Positions 1 to 33,788 of a stretch of DNA of 64,000 nt are shown piece after piece. Origin of the DNA: Ridgeia piscesae (Eukaryota > Annelida > Polychaeta > Sabellida > Siboglinidae). How positions within the stretch are numbered: the stretch's first letter is position 1; each line of letters opens with the position of its first letter. The stretch is from NCBI GenBank assembly GCA_025642075.2, contig JAODUO010000075.1:987774-1051773 (forward strand), given 5' to 3'. The notes under the pieces were generated by a model, which saw nothing but the letters and a program-made list of their open reading frames with translations, ran no database searches and had not been told where the DNA came from. The position numbers and the translations under genes were made by a program.

Positions 1-21579
<21,579 letters not shown>

Positions 21580-21811
21580 CTGCAAAGTACAGTAACAGTA
21601 TTATTTGTATGTTTACAATATCTGATATAATTCAAATCGTAGAGAAACATGGATTGGTATATGAAAACGGTTCAAGTCGATGATGGTCAAACTGAAAATG
21701 GTTCATGTCGAAGATGGTTAATCAATAAAACAACAAACAATAACAAAAGTTCTAAAGATATGGTAAAAGGGAGACATGAGGATATATGGTCGCCTTACAG
21801 TGTATATTCTG

Positions 21812-21862
<51 letters not shown>

Positions 21863-22329
21863 GAGACGATAGGCATATGTGCAATAAAGTCTCTACAACC
21901 ATCATGAGTATAATCTCCGCTCAGAAACATGTTGCATACATAATATGAAATGCACTTTCACGGTATTAATATAATTATAATAAGAAATGTGTTGTAAACA
22001 TTTTAATAAACTATATATTGCATAGTTTTCTGAACAAATCAGAAAGAGCTTCTTCAAAAACAACAAAACAGAGCTCTGTTACAGGGTAACAACGATGTAC
22101 ACATCCTGTAGTGAGTCAGCAAGGTAATTGTGACAGGAGATGCTGATGGTATGATGTCCACCCGTCTATACGGTGCCTATTGGTCTCTTCCTTATTCCCT
22201 GAAGTACATGCATTTTCTATTCTTATCCAGCATCGTCCATAGTTCACCCTGCCTCGATCTTCCTAGGTCTCTGCTATAATTTAGGCTATAGTTCCTTTCT
22301 GGATAGAGGCAGTCAGCGTCACATTTGAC
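21580..22329. other. Upstream of the last sacsin-like exon found
   Basis: No coding exon recognised. It holds a (TA)n tract at 21814-21860. The missing 5-prime exon or exons of the sacsin-like gene should lie here or further right on the minus strand. Confidence 0.5.
21814..21860. repeat. (TA)n microsatellite
   Basis: About 23 TA units without interruption. Confidence 0.97.
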
Positions 22330-23275
22330 GCCAAGGAAAATTGAGTGAGTTTAGACTGGTGAATATGTTACCAGTGGGTCTACGGCTAAAACAACTGGAA
22401 TTGAATCTTGTCTACAATCGTATCGAGAACAGAGCAACGAGGTATTTGTCCGATTCTATAAATGTAACATGCAAGCAGCACGGTATAAATAAAAGATCTG
22501 GTGTTCTGTCTCTTTCAAGTGTCATATGTTAAATAATTTAGTCAAACCTCGTTTTACTACTCAGGAATACAAGCATGGAATGAATTGCCACACACAAAGT
22601 GCTCAGAACATGAGTCAATTTAGATGTCTAGTGAAACATTATCTTAAGGATCAGGAAGCCAGTTCATTTATTAATTTTAAATGTAACTTATTATGTACTT
22701 GGTTTACAAAAGACTTATATTGTTCTTAATCAGATTATTTCCCTCCTTTTATAATATTCATAATAATAAATATTATTATCAATGTCTCTTAGATGTAGTA
22801 ATGACTTATCCCATTTGATTTATTATTGTTATTTGGCTATATTTGTTACATTCTGTCAATGCCTGTCATGTATCTGTCTGTGTCTGTCATGTATCTGTCT
22901 GTGTCTATACAAGGGTTGTTTGGATATATTTGTTACATTCTGTCAATGCCTGTCATGTATCTGTCTGTGTCTGTCATGTATCTGTCTGTGTCTATACAAG
23001 GGTTGTTTGGATATATTTGTTACATTCTGTCAATGCCTGTCATGTATCTGTCTGTGTCTATCATGTATCTGTCTGTGTCTATACAAGGGTTGTTTGGATA
23101 TATGTGTTACATTCTGTCAATGTCTGTCATGTCAGCGTCTATATAAGGACCACAATGGAAAAAAAATGATTGCACTTTTTGTGTCATCCTTATAGATGAT
23201 GTACTTTGTATTTAGATTGTATGCATGTAGAATGGTCATATTTTATATTGAATAAAATCAATCAATCACTGCCAT
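22330..23275 (+). mobile_element. 3-prime remnant of a CR1-like LINE
   Basis: The frame at 22341 reads MLPVGLRLKQLELNLVYNRI, then RATRYLSDSI and HGINKRSG, resembling the C-terminal part of CR1/jockey-type reverse transcriptase proteins (LPxxxRxxQLxLNxVYKxxxNxAPxYL). A second piece in another frame reads RFYYSGIQAWNELP, the usual FSYSGxxxWNSLP block, so there is at least one frameshift and an early stop. Non-coding sequence with 87-bp repeats follows, ending in AATAAAATCAATCAATCA, a typical short-repeat LINE tail. 5-prime truncated and inactive. Confidence 0.7.
22834..23150 (+). repeat. 87-bp tandem repeat, about 3.6 copies
   Basis: Unit starts near 22834, 22921, 23008 and 23095, exactly 87 bases apart. 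Each unit contains TTACATTCTGTCAATGCCTG and an inner duplication of CATGTATCTGTCTGTGTC. As 87 is a multiple of 3, all three plus frames stay open through it, which creates false reading frames. It sits in the 3-prime region of the LINE remnant. Confidence 0.95.
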
Positions 23276-24734
23276 TTTATTATCCACGAGACCTCGTCTG
23301 TTAAATCTCGGCATGCTCTTTACTCTTTCTGCCCGTCTGGACTCCCTGCCTGGACCCCCTACATGCATTCCGCAACTTACATAACACCCCCTTAACACCT
23401 CTCCACCACACGCACTCCCTCACTGCACCCTCCTGCTGGGGTATTTTACCGTTGCCCCGTTTCAGTTCACACAACGGATCTTTCACATCTTTGCCCCAGG
23501 TACGTTGTGCAATATGGCCGCCTTAACTACTTTCCCGCACGAAGCTAGTTTTAATTTACGCTTCGCTTCACTAATTGCGCCCGTTTTCAAATAACAGATC
23601 GACTGCGTGAATGGTTTCGAGATAAAACGCACGGCAAAGATTAGTTTCGCGCGAAACCTGGGTCAGATGCAAACAGTACCCGCAAATATATCGCCGGTGA
23701 CATGACAGTGATAACTATCAGCAAAGCACTGGAATTGAAAAAGCCGTCGTCTCATCTTAGCGCTTTCACGCTTGGATGATCATGCAAACGTTTAACGACT
23801 CGCATCTGGCCGATTACTGAGAAAGCAGTAAAAACAAGCAAAAACGTTTTTCTAGACCGTGGCCAGCAAGGTTTGTTGTAGCTTACTGGAACATCGCGTG
23901 CTGTCCAATAAATCTACATGAAATACGTCTGTCCGGATTAGTATTGACATGTGCATATAATCCACGTCCATCATTTGCCAAAGAGTCTCAACGCATGCCA
24001 AATTCAGAGCCTAACGACCTTCTAATCACCGATAATCTCCATTATGGGTGGGTCACTTAGTTGTGATCCTGCACACATATCACACACGTACGTGTGCGCG
24101 ATATAACGAATGTGTCGTTAATATGGCGTACATAACTCGTACTAACTCCGAAAATAGAACCTGTAAATTGATACGGCTTAAAATGGTGCCTGGATATATC
24201 CCTTACAGCACGACGAAGTTTTGAGCGACTGGAACTGTCAATTAACAATGCGGTGGATGTTTTGCCCATCTGATATGCTTATTTCTCTGCAGGCGTAATC
24301 TCCGAAAACGGACCACAAAAGAGATATCGTTACAAGAAATCAACAACGAACGTCAATATTCATGTATTCAGTGGGCGGCGGTGGTGTGTTCAATAGCTTC
24401 AAGCGCGCCGCCTGACATACAGCGTGACGTTTAATGGAAGGCCCATGTTCTTCGCCGATTTTTCGATATGAAATTACACCCGTTTATAGGCGCCGTGGGC
24501 TGCAAGAAGTTAGCAGAACATTTGTCACTGCAATTATGTGTAGTTATGTTGTTAGTGTCAGATTGAGCGTCAGAAGAGCTTCGAGTTTCGGCAGAAGACT
24601 CCGCGTCTATTTTTGCGCGAGTTCCATGTAATGCGTTTACGTTAAGCATTTTATGTTTACCGTACGCTGCATCTCATTGTTGGGTTACAAATACTCCTAT
24701 ATTCTCGTTCGGATCGCTCGCCCTTCCGTTCGCG
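23276..24734. other. Intergenic stretch, nothing recognised
   Basis: Mixed-composition sequence without a convincing exon, repeat or RNA gene. Confidence 0.6.
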
Positions 24735-25530
<796 letters not shown>

Positions 25531-28500
25531 AGTGTACCATTTCTCACATCGATCTTACCCACTCCCATCTATCGTCCATAAAAACGAAGTATGTTTTCAT
25601 TTTCCTACCTCTCTGTATCCACCAACATCTCGTGTCTGGCGACAAGTCAGAAGCGACGTGAGACGTTTGTATTTTCAGTCGTTCTGTTTCACACATATTA
25701 TTTTGAAACAGTTACTTGCTAAAGTTCTAAGGAACGTCTCCGTGGAACAGATGCAGTGTACGAATCATTCCTCTACGATTCCTATCGGCCTACTGAACGC
25801 GTAGACCCGATATTACGTAGCGCAATTGCTATTGGGAAAAAGACATTGCTCATCTGGCCAGCGTCAAATAATGACCATACAAACACATGTATTGTCCGAT
25901 ATATTTCTCTTTGTAGTAAATTAGTCTACTTCCAGTTGGTTAAGTACGAAACAGTGTTCTGCGTGACAGTCAGTTCATCGTGACGGCGACGTGAAATGTG
26001 TTTTCAACATGGCGTCATGACAGTGATATGACGCCAGTGACAGCACGACGTGGTTCTGGCAGCTGGAAGCAGTTGTTGTCAATGTACGGCTATTTAGTGA
26101 TGACATAATGCTGTGAAATGCTGCAGTGGCAGCGGGTGGACTACACATCACTACACACTACAATGGTCTTCCTCTTGATTTTTGTTTACATAGGAGTGTG
26201 GTATAAATAAGTTACTGCGGGACTCGTCTTTCTGTTGTTGCCTTCCTTTGTCTCCTTCCACCAGCCTCTTTTCCCCATCTTATCACATCATCCTAAAATT
26301 CCTCTTTAGCCACTACATCTAAGACACAAGATGTTACATCCTCATTCAAGTCGTATTGTTTACTTCCCCATTTTCTGCTTCATTACCGTTTCTCCTCCTC
26401 TCCTCTCGTCAACATACTTTTCGCCACAGTTCCTGACCAAGTTGTCTTGTCAAATCAATCTTGCTTTCTACCAGTCTTCCCGTTAAGTCAACTCATCCCT
26501 GTCCCATGTCATTCATCCTTGTTCTCTCTGCCCTCTTTGTCATATTGTAATCACCAGATGTCATTATTCTCGCCAACAACACACTTAAGGCGTTCACTGA
26601 CCCAACTTTTATGATCGTCTATTTGGATACGTGTAGTTGTTTTCGTTATTAGCTACGCATGAAGGTCCTTCTATTGTACATGTAGAATATGGCTAACTGG
26701 CAGATAATTGGGACCATTTTGGTTTACTCATTGTACCCTATAGTTTGTATTATGAAAATGACTGTAATTAACACTGTCTGACCGTCTATTTATACAGCAA
26801 TTGTATGCAATATTATAATGATTGCTTACGTTGAGCAAGACCCAATAGTTTCGGTGGACATCAGCGGGTATTATGGTTATTGCATGCCGTTTATTCAGTA
26901 GTGGAACAGGTAACATAACGAAATGGTTGCAAGCAAACGAGACAACAAAATCGCACCGACACAAATGTTCAAGAACCTTGAAAAAAACATAACAACGGTC
27001 GCCATTTCAAAAGCAAAACAGGTGTATAAACATATTAGACACCTGTAGTGTGTGTATAGTCCATAGTTTCATGCAGAGACCGGTCCACCCGTCATTTGGA
27101 CGGGTAAAACCGTTATGGACGGGTATAAATATGGGTGGACGGGTAAAAAAATGAAGTTGCTAAACAGTTTTCCAAAACCATATATATTGTCAGTTATGCC
27201 TCAAAGGTGAGTGTAAATGGTGTCACATGTGTGTTTGTAGACCATTTAAGGTCATCATACACATTTTAAAGTTTGTAAACTGGCTTAACAGTTGACATCC
27301 ATGTATCCACCAAGACATGTGTGACTGGCAATATTTGGTCCTGCATAAAGCCCTGGTCACTGTATACAAGGTAAAACTGTCATATGTCATGCGTAATTCG
27401 ACGTGCTGACACCAGTTCGCGTGCCGAGTTCAAGCGGGTGGAGCCACCCCATGATGGATGACGACAGAACAATGCAACGTGCCGAGTTAACCGGGGACGT
27501 GATAATACACGGAACAACAGATCACTCGCTGTAGCTGGAGGATTTTTGTCGCACACTGTGAAGCGACCCGAATTGTGCCTCATGTGAAGAGAAGACGCTA
27601 AATCTGCTCTAACCATGCTGTTGGTGGAATGCTTACTGCTGTTTTCCCAAACTTTCTTTAGTAATAAGGATGTTAGACCATCTGCATATAATATTATAAA
27701 TAAATAGCAAAACGTTATCGTGGTTTACAACAATGTGTTGATAAAATTGTCAATTTACGTAATTCTTGTGAAATGGTGCATGGCACAAACCTAAAGATGT
27801 GATGATTACATTCAACATACAGATATTTTGAATTTGTTTCTACTTGTTATGCAACAAATAGTCGGTTTCTAACAACATAATTCATATTATTAATACATTT
27901 AAATCGCAGAAAACATATGCAATAGCCAACAGTATGTACAAGAAAAAGACAAAAGAACCATTATTTGTCGCACTGGATCTGAGAATAGTATTATGAACAT
28001 TTATTCAAGTAGTGCTATATACTCGGTTGTCACATAAGTTGCAGTTTACGTATCACAATCCAACTAGGCCACATGGTAGCTATGGGAATCTCTGTGTAAC
28101 TATAATGAAGACTCTATGTGCGATATGCTTTAAATAGGACGTGGTAACTATAGGAATGTCTATGTGACTATAATGAAGACTATAATATTATGCGAAACGC
28201 TTTAAATATGACGACCATTGGTGGTCCGAATTTTCTTATCCAGTTCTGATGTTTCGAAGAATTCCAAGGAACCATGTCGTCTGACAATACAACAATCTAC
28301 GTCTATATCGAACTCAACAGGTCGTTCCACAAAAGCACACACAGACACCGGCCAACAAAAGATCGTCTATTGCTAGCGCTTTGAAAATATAAAATGTCCT
28401 ACTTAGTCAAGGTGGCCACTGTTTATTTATGTCAAGACGCCCGACAGCACTGCTTTGTTTGCTGAACTAACGCATCCTTGTGTGACTTCTTATCGAACGT

Positions 28501-30499
28501 GTGACCCGTTTTTTCTCCCGGCTGCGTTTATTTATGTTTACACTTGACGCGGGCGATGTTTCACAAGTCATGTGAATTTCGTTGGCCGCAAACACGAACT
28601 ATAAGCATGTGTGTGCCTTTGAATTGTGCCGCCACATGCTCCAGGGCGTGTCCTATGTAGCATATCGATCGAACGGGCAATATACACCCCTTGGCCATTA
28701 GGGGAGGATGTATGAAAGATAATTTGATATGTCTTGTATAACGCCGTTTAAAAGGGACACACAAGATCTATGAGAAACAAGTAATTTACTTGGTACCTGA
28801 AGTCCAAAGCACAGTGTGGTTGGACAAGTGCACTGAAGGCACCCGTGTGATTCTACTTTTTCCCTGGGTTACGTTGTAATGTAAAATTATTACACAAAGC
28901 AAGGCAGCTGTCCAGCGAACAGTCAAATACAATTTGTATTTCCACTGCACGGCTTAGATACAAAATAAAACATTACTGTATTTGTATCTAGAACATTAGC
29001 TACAAAGAGCAAATTGACAAAAAAGCTTCAGCTTATCGAGAGTCCAACCTATCACGTGTACACATCCCTTCTGACGTACAGATATGTTTAGTTTTGAACC
29101 GTATTCACGCTCCAAGCATCCATGCTATCATCAAATAATCCGTTCAGCTGAACCACAAGAATTATTACTTTATGATATATAGTCTATATCTCAAGACCAG
29201 ACGGATAGCAACTACGGTTTCTAATGTCACCTACTGACACAAGTCCATATTTTCTGATACAGTAGTATTTCCACCAGATGCTAGGTGACGTGACCATTTG
29301 AATGGGAACCGGTTCTAATCAAATATATTCATTACGTTTACATTTGCCGACAGATTCTGCGTTTGCATCGGCGGCCTTTGTAACATTTCACGGTTTCACA
29401 ACTTATCAACAAAACTGTTTAAGCATTTGCAGTAAATCAGTCTATGGAAGGGAAGTGTTACCCTAAAATGTAGAAATCTGTTCGTCCTATTTTCGTCTAT
29501 TATCCATTTCAAATGCGGACAAGGCGGGGATGGGACAATTGCAGAAATTATACATTTGTGGGAGTGAGAAAGGAGTAGAGAACGAAAGAGAAAATGGTGA
29601 GGGTACAACGTGGAAAACGGAATTACGAAACATGAAATCGAGAATCAGTGTGGAGGTAACGGCATACCCCGTATTTTTTGGGGTAAAGAGATGAACAAAA
29701 AAATGAGTCGGTGCAATGGCTAACGACGTACGTCAGTGAAAACAGCATGACAAAAACAGCCACCAAACAGTGTATGTTAGGTCCCATGTCTAATGTCAAT
29801 TATGTTACAGGGCCAACATCTGATGTCACGGAGAAGGAGAACAACAAAACTACGCACATGTATCATACGTTCAACATCTAACGAAGGACAGACTGCATCC
29901 GCGTGTGTTCAGCAGCACGCACAGTTAGCCATTGTACTAGTCGGGCGCCAGGCCGGCCCGTGCAACGGCTCCGTCACCGGGATGAAACCGTCACCAGTTG
30001 ACTCATAATGGTGAGGTAATTGCACCGCGGTAACGTAGCCGTAGCCGTCAAGTTGAACGCACAAAACCGACAGACGTGCAATGGTACCGGTACTGCCTGT
30101 CTGTGTGCGCAAGGGATCTGTAAACTTAACTGAACGTAACATCGTACCTGGTCTGTTTATTTTAAAGGACTAGTCCTTGTCTATACAACAGCCTAGACTT
30201 TATTTAAAAGTTTCGCCAGCTCACAATAACCTAGATATTTACCTCATGTACTGGGTATTATATTTCCTTTTGCATATGCACCCACCAAAGTTGTCTCATT
30301 CGAAGGCCACGCACAAATCTATGTCATTTTCAAAGGCGGTTTACTAAAATTCCAAAATGGTAATATGCCGAGTAATGTTGATTCGTGAGGCAGCACATAT
30401 TGCCGAGATCTTACACAAAGAATATAAAGGTCTTCTATCACAGGTGCGATTCCCACAAAGTCAAAATGCACGCCAAACATGATGTACTTGTTAAGAGTC
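25531..30499. other. Long intergenic stretch
   Basis: No gene recognised in 5 kb. It has a pyrimidine-rich part near 26220-26580, a GGACGGGT repeat at 27070, and a loose tandem duplication at 28066-28214 (ATAATGAAGACT-type units). Reading frames are short and without family resemblance. Confidence 0.6.
27072..27155 (+). repeat. Dispersed GGACGGGT repeat, copy 1
   Basis: Begins ATGCAGAGACCGGTCCACCC and carries GGACGGGTAAAA three times (also GGACGGGTATAA). The opposite-strand sequence at 41985-42056 matches it (ATGCAGAGACCCGTCCA, CCATTTGGACGGGTAAAA, CCGTCGTGGACGGGT). Confidence 0.8.
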
Positions 30500-31097
30500 G
30501 AATAAAGGTTTTGCGCTGCACAATGCGTATGATTATTGCTGAGTTATCGGTAAACAGTTGAAAAACATGGAGTTTCCTGTGCTAAAGCCCATTCCCCCCA
30601 CCATTTCCAAGATAAGATTCACGCGAAATTTGAGACGATATTATGTCACATTGCGTACTTTTAGGTGTTCGTTTCGTCAGATACAAAGCTGCGACCACAA
30701 ATGATGATTATGTAATGATGATAATGATATTATTTATAGTTCGTGCAGTTCTGTTTTAGTTGAAATATAACTAAAACAGAACTGCACGAACTATAAATAA
30801 TATCATTATCATCATTACATAAAACAGAACTGCACGAATAAGTTTTAGCGCTGCACAATGCGTATGATTAGAACTAAAACAGAACTGCACGAACTATAAA
30901 TAATATCATTATCATCATTACATAATCATCATTTGTGGTCGCAGCTTTGTATCTGACGAAACGAGCACCTAAAAGTACGCAATGTGACATAATATCGTCT
31001 CAAATTTCGCGTGAATCTTATCTTGGAAATGGTGGGGAGGAATGGGTTTTAGCACAGGAAACTCCATGTTTTTCAACTGTTTACCGATAACTCAGCA
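30500..31097. repeat. Long near-perfect inverted repeat (foldback structure)
   Basis: Left arm 30537-30761 and right arm 30872-31097 are reverse complements with only a few mismatches (both about 225 bases; outer edge TGCTGAGTTATCGG, inner edge GTTTTAGTT). The 110-base centre holds an extra copy of the inner part of the right arm (30769-30821) and a near copy of the left flank (GCTGCACAATGCGTATGATT, at 30515 and again at 30849). It could be a foldback transposon, a template-switch product or an assembly artefact. No coding sequence is seen. Confidence 0.92.
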
Positions 31098-31189
31098 GCC
31101 GGTAGAACAGGTTTGTCACCAGACGACACAGTTATAGTCGAGCGGTTGCCAACACAAGAACAGTGACAACGATTCTCCATTATATCATA

Positions 31190-31455
31190 TTTTTTAGACT
31201 TTTTATTTCCAAGGGTCCTTTTTAAAAGAAAGAAAATTTAAAAAAATTTAGGCTTTTAATCAAAAAAATTTAAAAGTTTAAAAAAAAACCCCCCTTAAAC
31301 AGGGGCAAGTGTTTTTTGGTCTTTTTTAAAAGGTTTAATTAAAATTGTTATTAATAATTTTTTAATTAATTAGAAAGTTTTTATCCTTTTTTGGTTAAAC
31401 AATTTTTACTTTTTTTTTAAAAAAAAAATTTAATTACCAGGTTTTTTTTTTTAGT
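31190..31455. other. Homopolymer-rich, probably corrupt consensus
   Basis: Runs of A, T and one block of C (AAAAAAAAACCCCCC) with stretched homopolymers, unlike anything else in the window. It follows directly after the long inverted repeat. The look is that of poor consensus sequence at a hard-to-read site, although true low-complexity DNA is possible. Confidence 0.55.
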
Positions 31456-31987
31456 GTCGCTGGGTTGATACCCACTGTATTTACCCCAGACAATTTCACC
31501 AGTAACATACTATTATGACCATGTGGCATATAAACTAAAGTCATTGTATGTTACCGAATATCAACGTTATGTTTTCGATAAAGTGTATATCGATAATCAA
31601 GCACTAATTATAATACATGCGAATAACAGAGATAGAGACGATAATGTGCATGCTAATGGATACGCAAATGTCGTTACTCTTCAGAGTGGTGATAGGCAGA
31701 ACACCCATCTTTATTATTAAAGAACATAAAATCGAAAAGCAATAAATTCCTTCTTAGGACAGAGAAACCAAAAGGTAAGATCATTAACTAAACCGGAACA
31801 CAGCTAGCACGATGTACATGCTACATGACAAGAATGAGAACGTTAGGACATATAGCAACGCCAGGATAGATTGAAGGACACAGACCCAATGGACATGAGA
31901 GAATAAAAATAATACCGATAGACAGTCTGTCAACATGGTGTAGAAGAACACGACAGAACTGCTACAAACTACAAACGACCGCGTACT

Positions 31988-32158
31988 TTGGAGGTCATGG
32001 TCACCAACGCCTTTGACAGATACGACTCTCAGAAGAACAGCCGAAACTAAATGGCAATGCCAGCTGGGGAGTTCACTCATTGTATGACATTGCCATTTGG
32101 TTTCTGCTGTTCTTCTGAGTGTCGTATCTGTCAAAGGCGTTAGTGATCATGACCTCCA
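31988..32158. repeat. Second inverted repeat (hairpin with 73-base arms)
   Basis: Left arm 31988-32059 (GGAGGTCATGGTCACCAACG ... ATGGCAATG) pairs with right arm 32086-32158 (CATTGCCATT ... GATCATGACCTCC) with a few mismatches, around a 26-base loop. The loop carries CAGCTGGGGAG, and its inverse CTCCCCAGCTG follows the right arm at 32164, so the structure was probably once longer. Confidence 0.92.
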
Positions 32159-32402
32159 GTGAGAGACCTCCCCAGCTGACAATCAAGGAATGTTGCTAAC
32201 AACAATAAAACGACAGGTTCTCCTGGTTTGGTCACAATTTGGTGACAAGTTAAACAAGGCGGTGTGATACCACAGAGTGTATCAGTTTATATACCGTCAT
32301 TGGTCTATGTCTGGTGATTCTGTTGGCCCGTGCTGCTGAAGACAGCCACGTTGGGCGCCTACTGGCAGTGGACATCGACCACTTGCGGTGTACGAACGTT
32401 CT

Positions 32403-32465
32403 GGTGAGTGGGTGCGTGAGTGAGTGAGTGGGTGAGTGAGTGAGTGAATGAGTGAATGAGTGGGT
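32403..32465. repeat. (GTGA)n microsatellite
   Basis: About 15 GTGAGTGA-type units, with GGTG and AATG variants. Confidence 0.9.
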
Positions 32466-33726
32466 GACGGAGAGAGTAAATGGACAAAGGACTGCTCACT
32501 TTTAGATAATGCATTTTTTTTTTTACTTTACTAGCCCACGAGTGCCCGTCTTAACATTATTGATCTTGTCTGTCTTTTTTACTCTAACGATCTCTTGTAT
32601 ACCGTTTGTATTCACCGGAATCATTCATGCAACCCCGTAATACCTACAGTGAAAACGTTTGAAACGGAAACACAAGTGCGAGCATTGTCGCCTTAAGCAC
32701 CAACTAAGGTAAGAAGAGATATAAGTATAAAGTAAGTACACTAGGGGCTTTGAATGTCGTACAACGAAACCTTATCTACACACACACAGACACCATTGTA
32801 AACACGCCGACTGTTGTCCTCCGTGAACTACAAATCGTTTCTCCTTATTCACCAATGTTCAACGTCTCCAGACGTCACCAGTGACACCTGTTGTGTTTCG
32901 ATTAACTTTAGCGTCAACATTAGTGTTTGCCCAGTAGCTGTCAACGTCAGTCAAGTGTAACTACATGATTTGTTTAAAGGAGATGCAGTTCGGTTTCCTT
33001 GGTAAATCGAACGAAAGTTTTACATGGTGATGTATCCAGATTGGACAGTATTACAATAAAGCATCTCACGCCCACCCATGAAGCAACAAGCGGCTCGTTT
33101 ACGTTGGCACCATCTGGTGAATTCACCGCCAGTCAATTGTCTCAGGAAGGAGAAATAGCCTCTGGAAATGGCGTGCATATAAACACTAAGTAAATCACTC
33201 TATATATGTTAACCAATGAAAAAGAGCGTTGTAAACTTGTAGTTCAACTTTCCGGTTAAGTAACTGCCAACGGCACTTTGACTATTCACCACCATTCCTT
33301 TCATATCGACGACAGTTGAGGAGAAATTAAACTGTCAGGTCACATATCAAACCTACAGACGGCAGAGCTTTGTGTGTGATGACTGTTCGTCTTGGCGTTC
33401 AGGCCCTCAGGGCTCAGGTCTATGTCTGCGTGTGCTCGGTCCTGTCTATACCCGATGGAATGCGAGCAGATGACGTTAAAAGAGAGATTATTTACGAAGG
33501 CCGTTGCATGTGTGTCAGTGGCGGATTGGTACAGTTAATCGAAGCAAACTAGCAGTATGTCCACAAGCACGTTCGCTTAACTCCGGTTGCAGACAGGTGT
33601 TTGTGTGTTGGCTTGTTTAACGCATTCGTTTCCGGTGTATGGCTCAGAGTTATCAGGACAATGACGTACTTCATCAAATAAAGGTGTTATACTAATTATA
33701 CTGATAATTACGCGCCACAATTATTC

Positions 33727-33729
<3 letters not shown>
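32466..33729. other. Intergenic, nothing recognised
   Basis: Unique sequence with short frames only. Confidence 0.6.

Positions 33730-33782
<53 letters not shown>
33730..33782. repeat. (TA)n microsatellite
   Basis: About 26 TA units. Confidence 0.97.

Positions 33783-33788
<6 letters not shown>

Noticed and set aside
22782..23195. 137-codon frame with repeated CLSCICLCL peptide
   Set aside because: The 87-bp repeat is a multiple of 3 and so open in all frames; no start context or homology.
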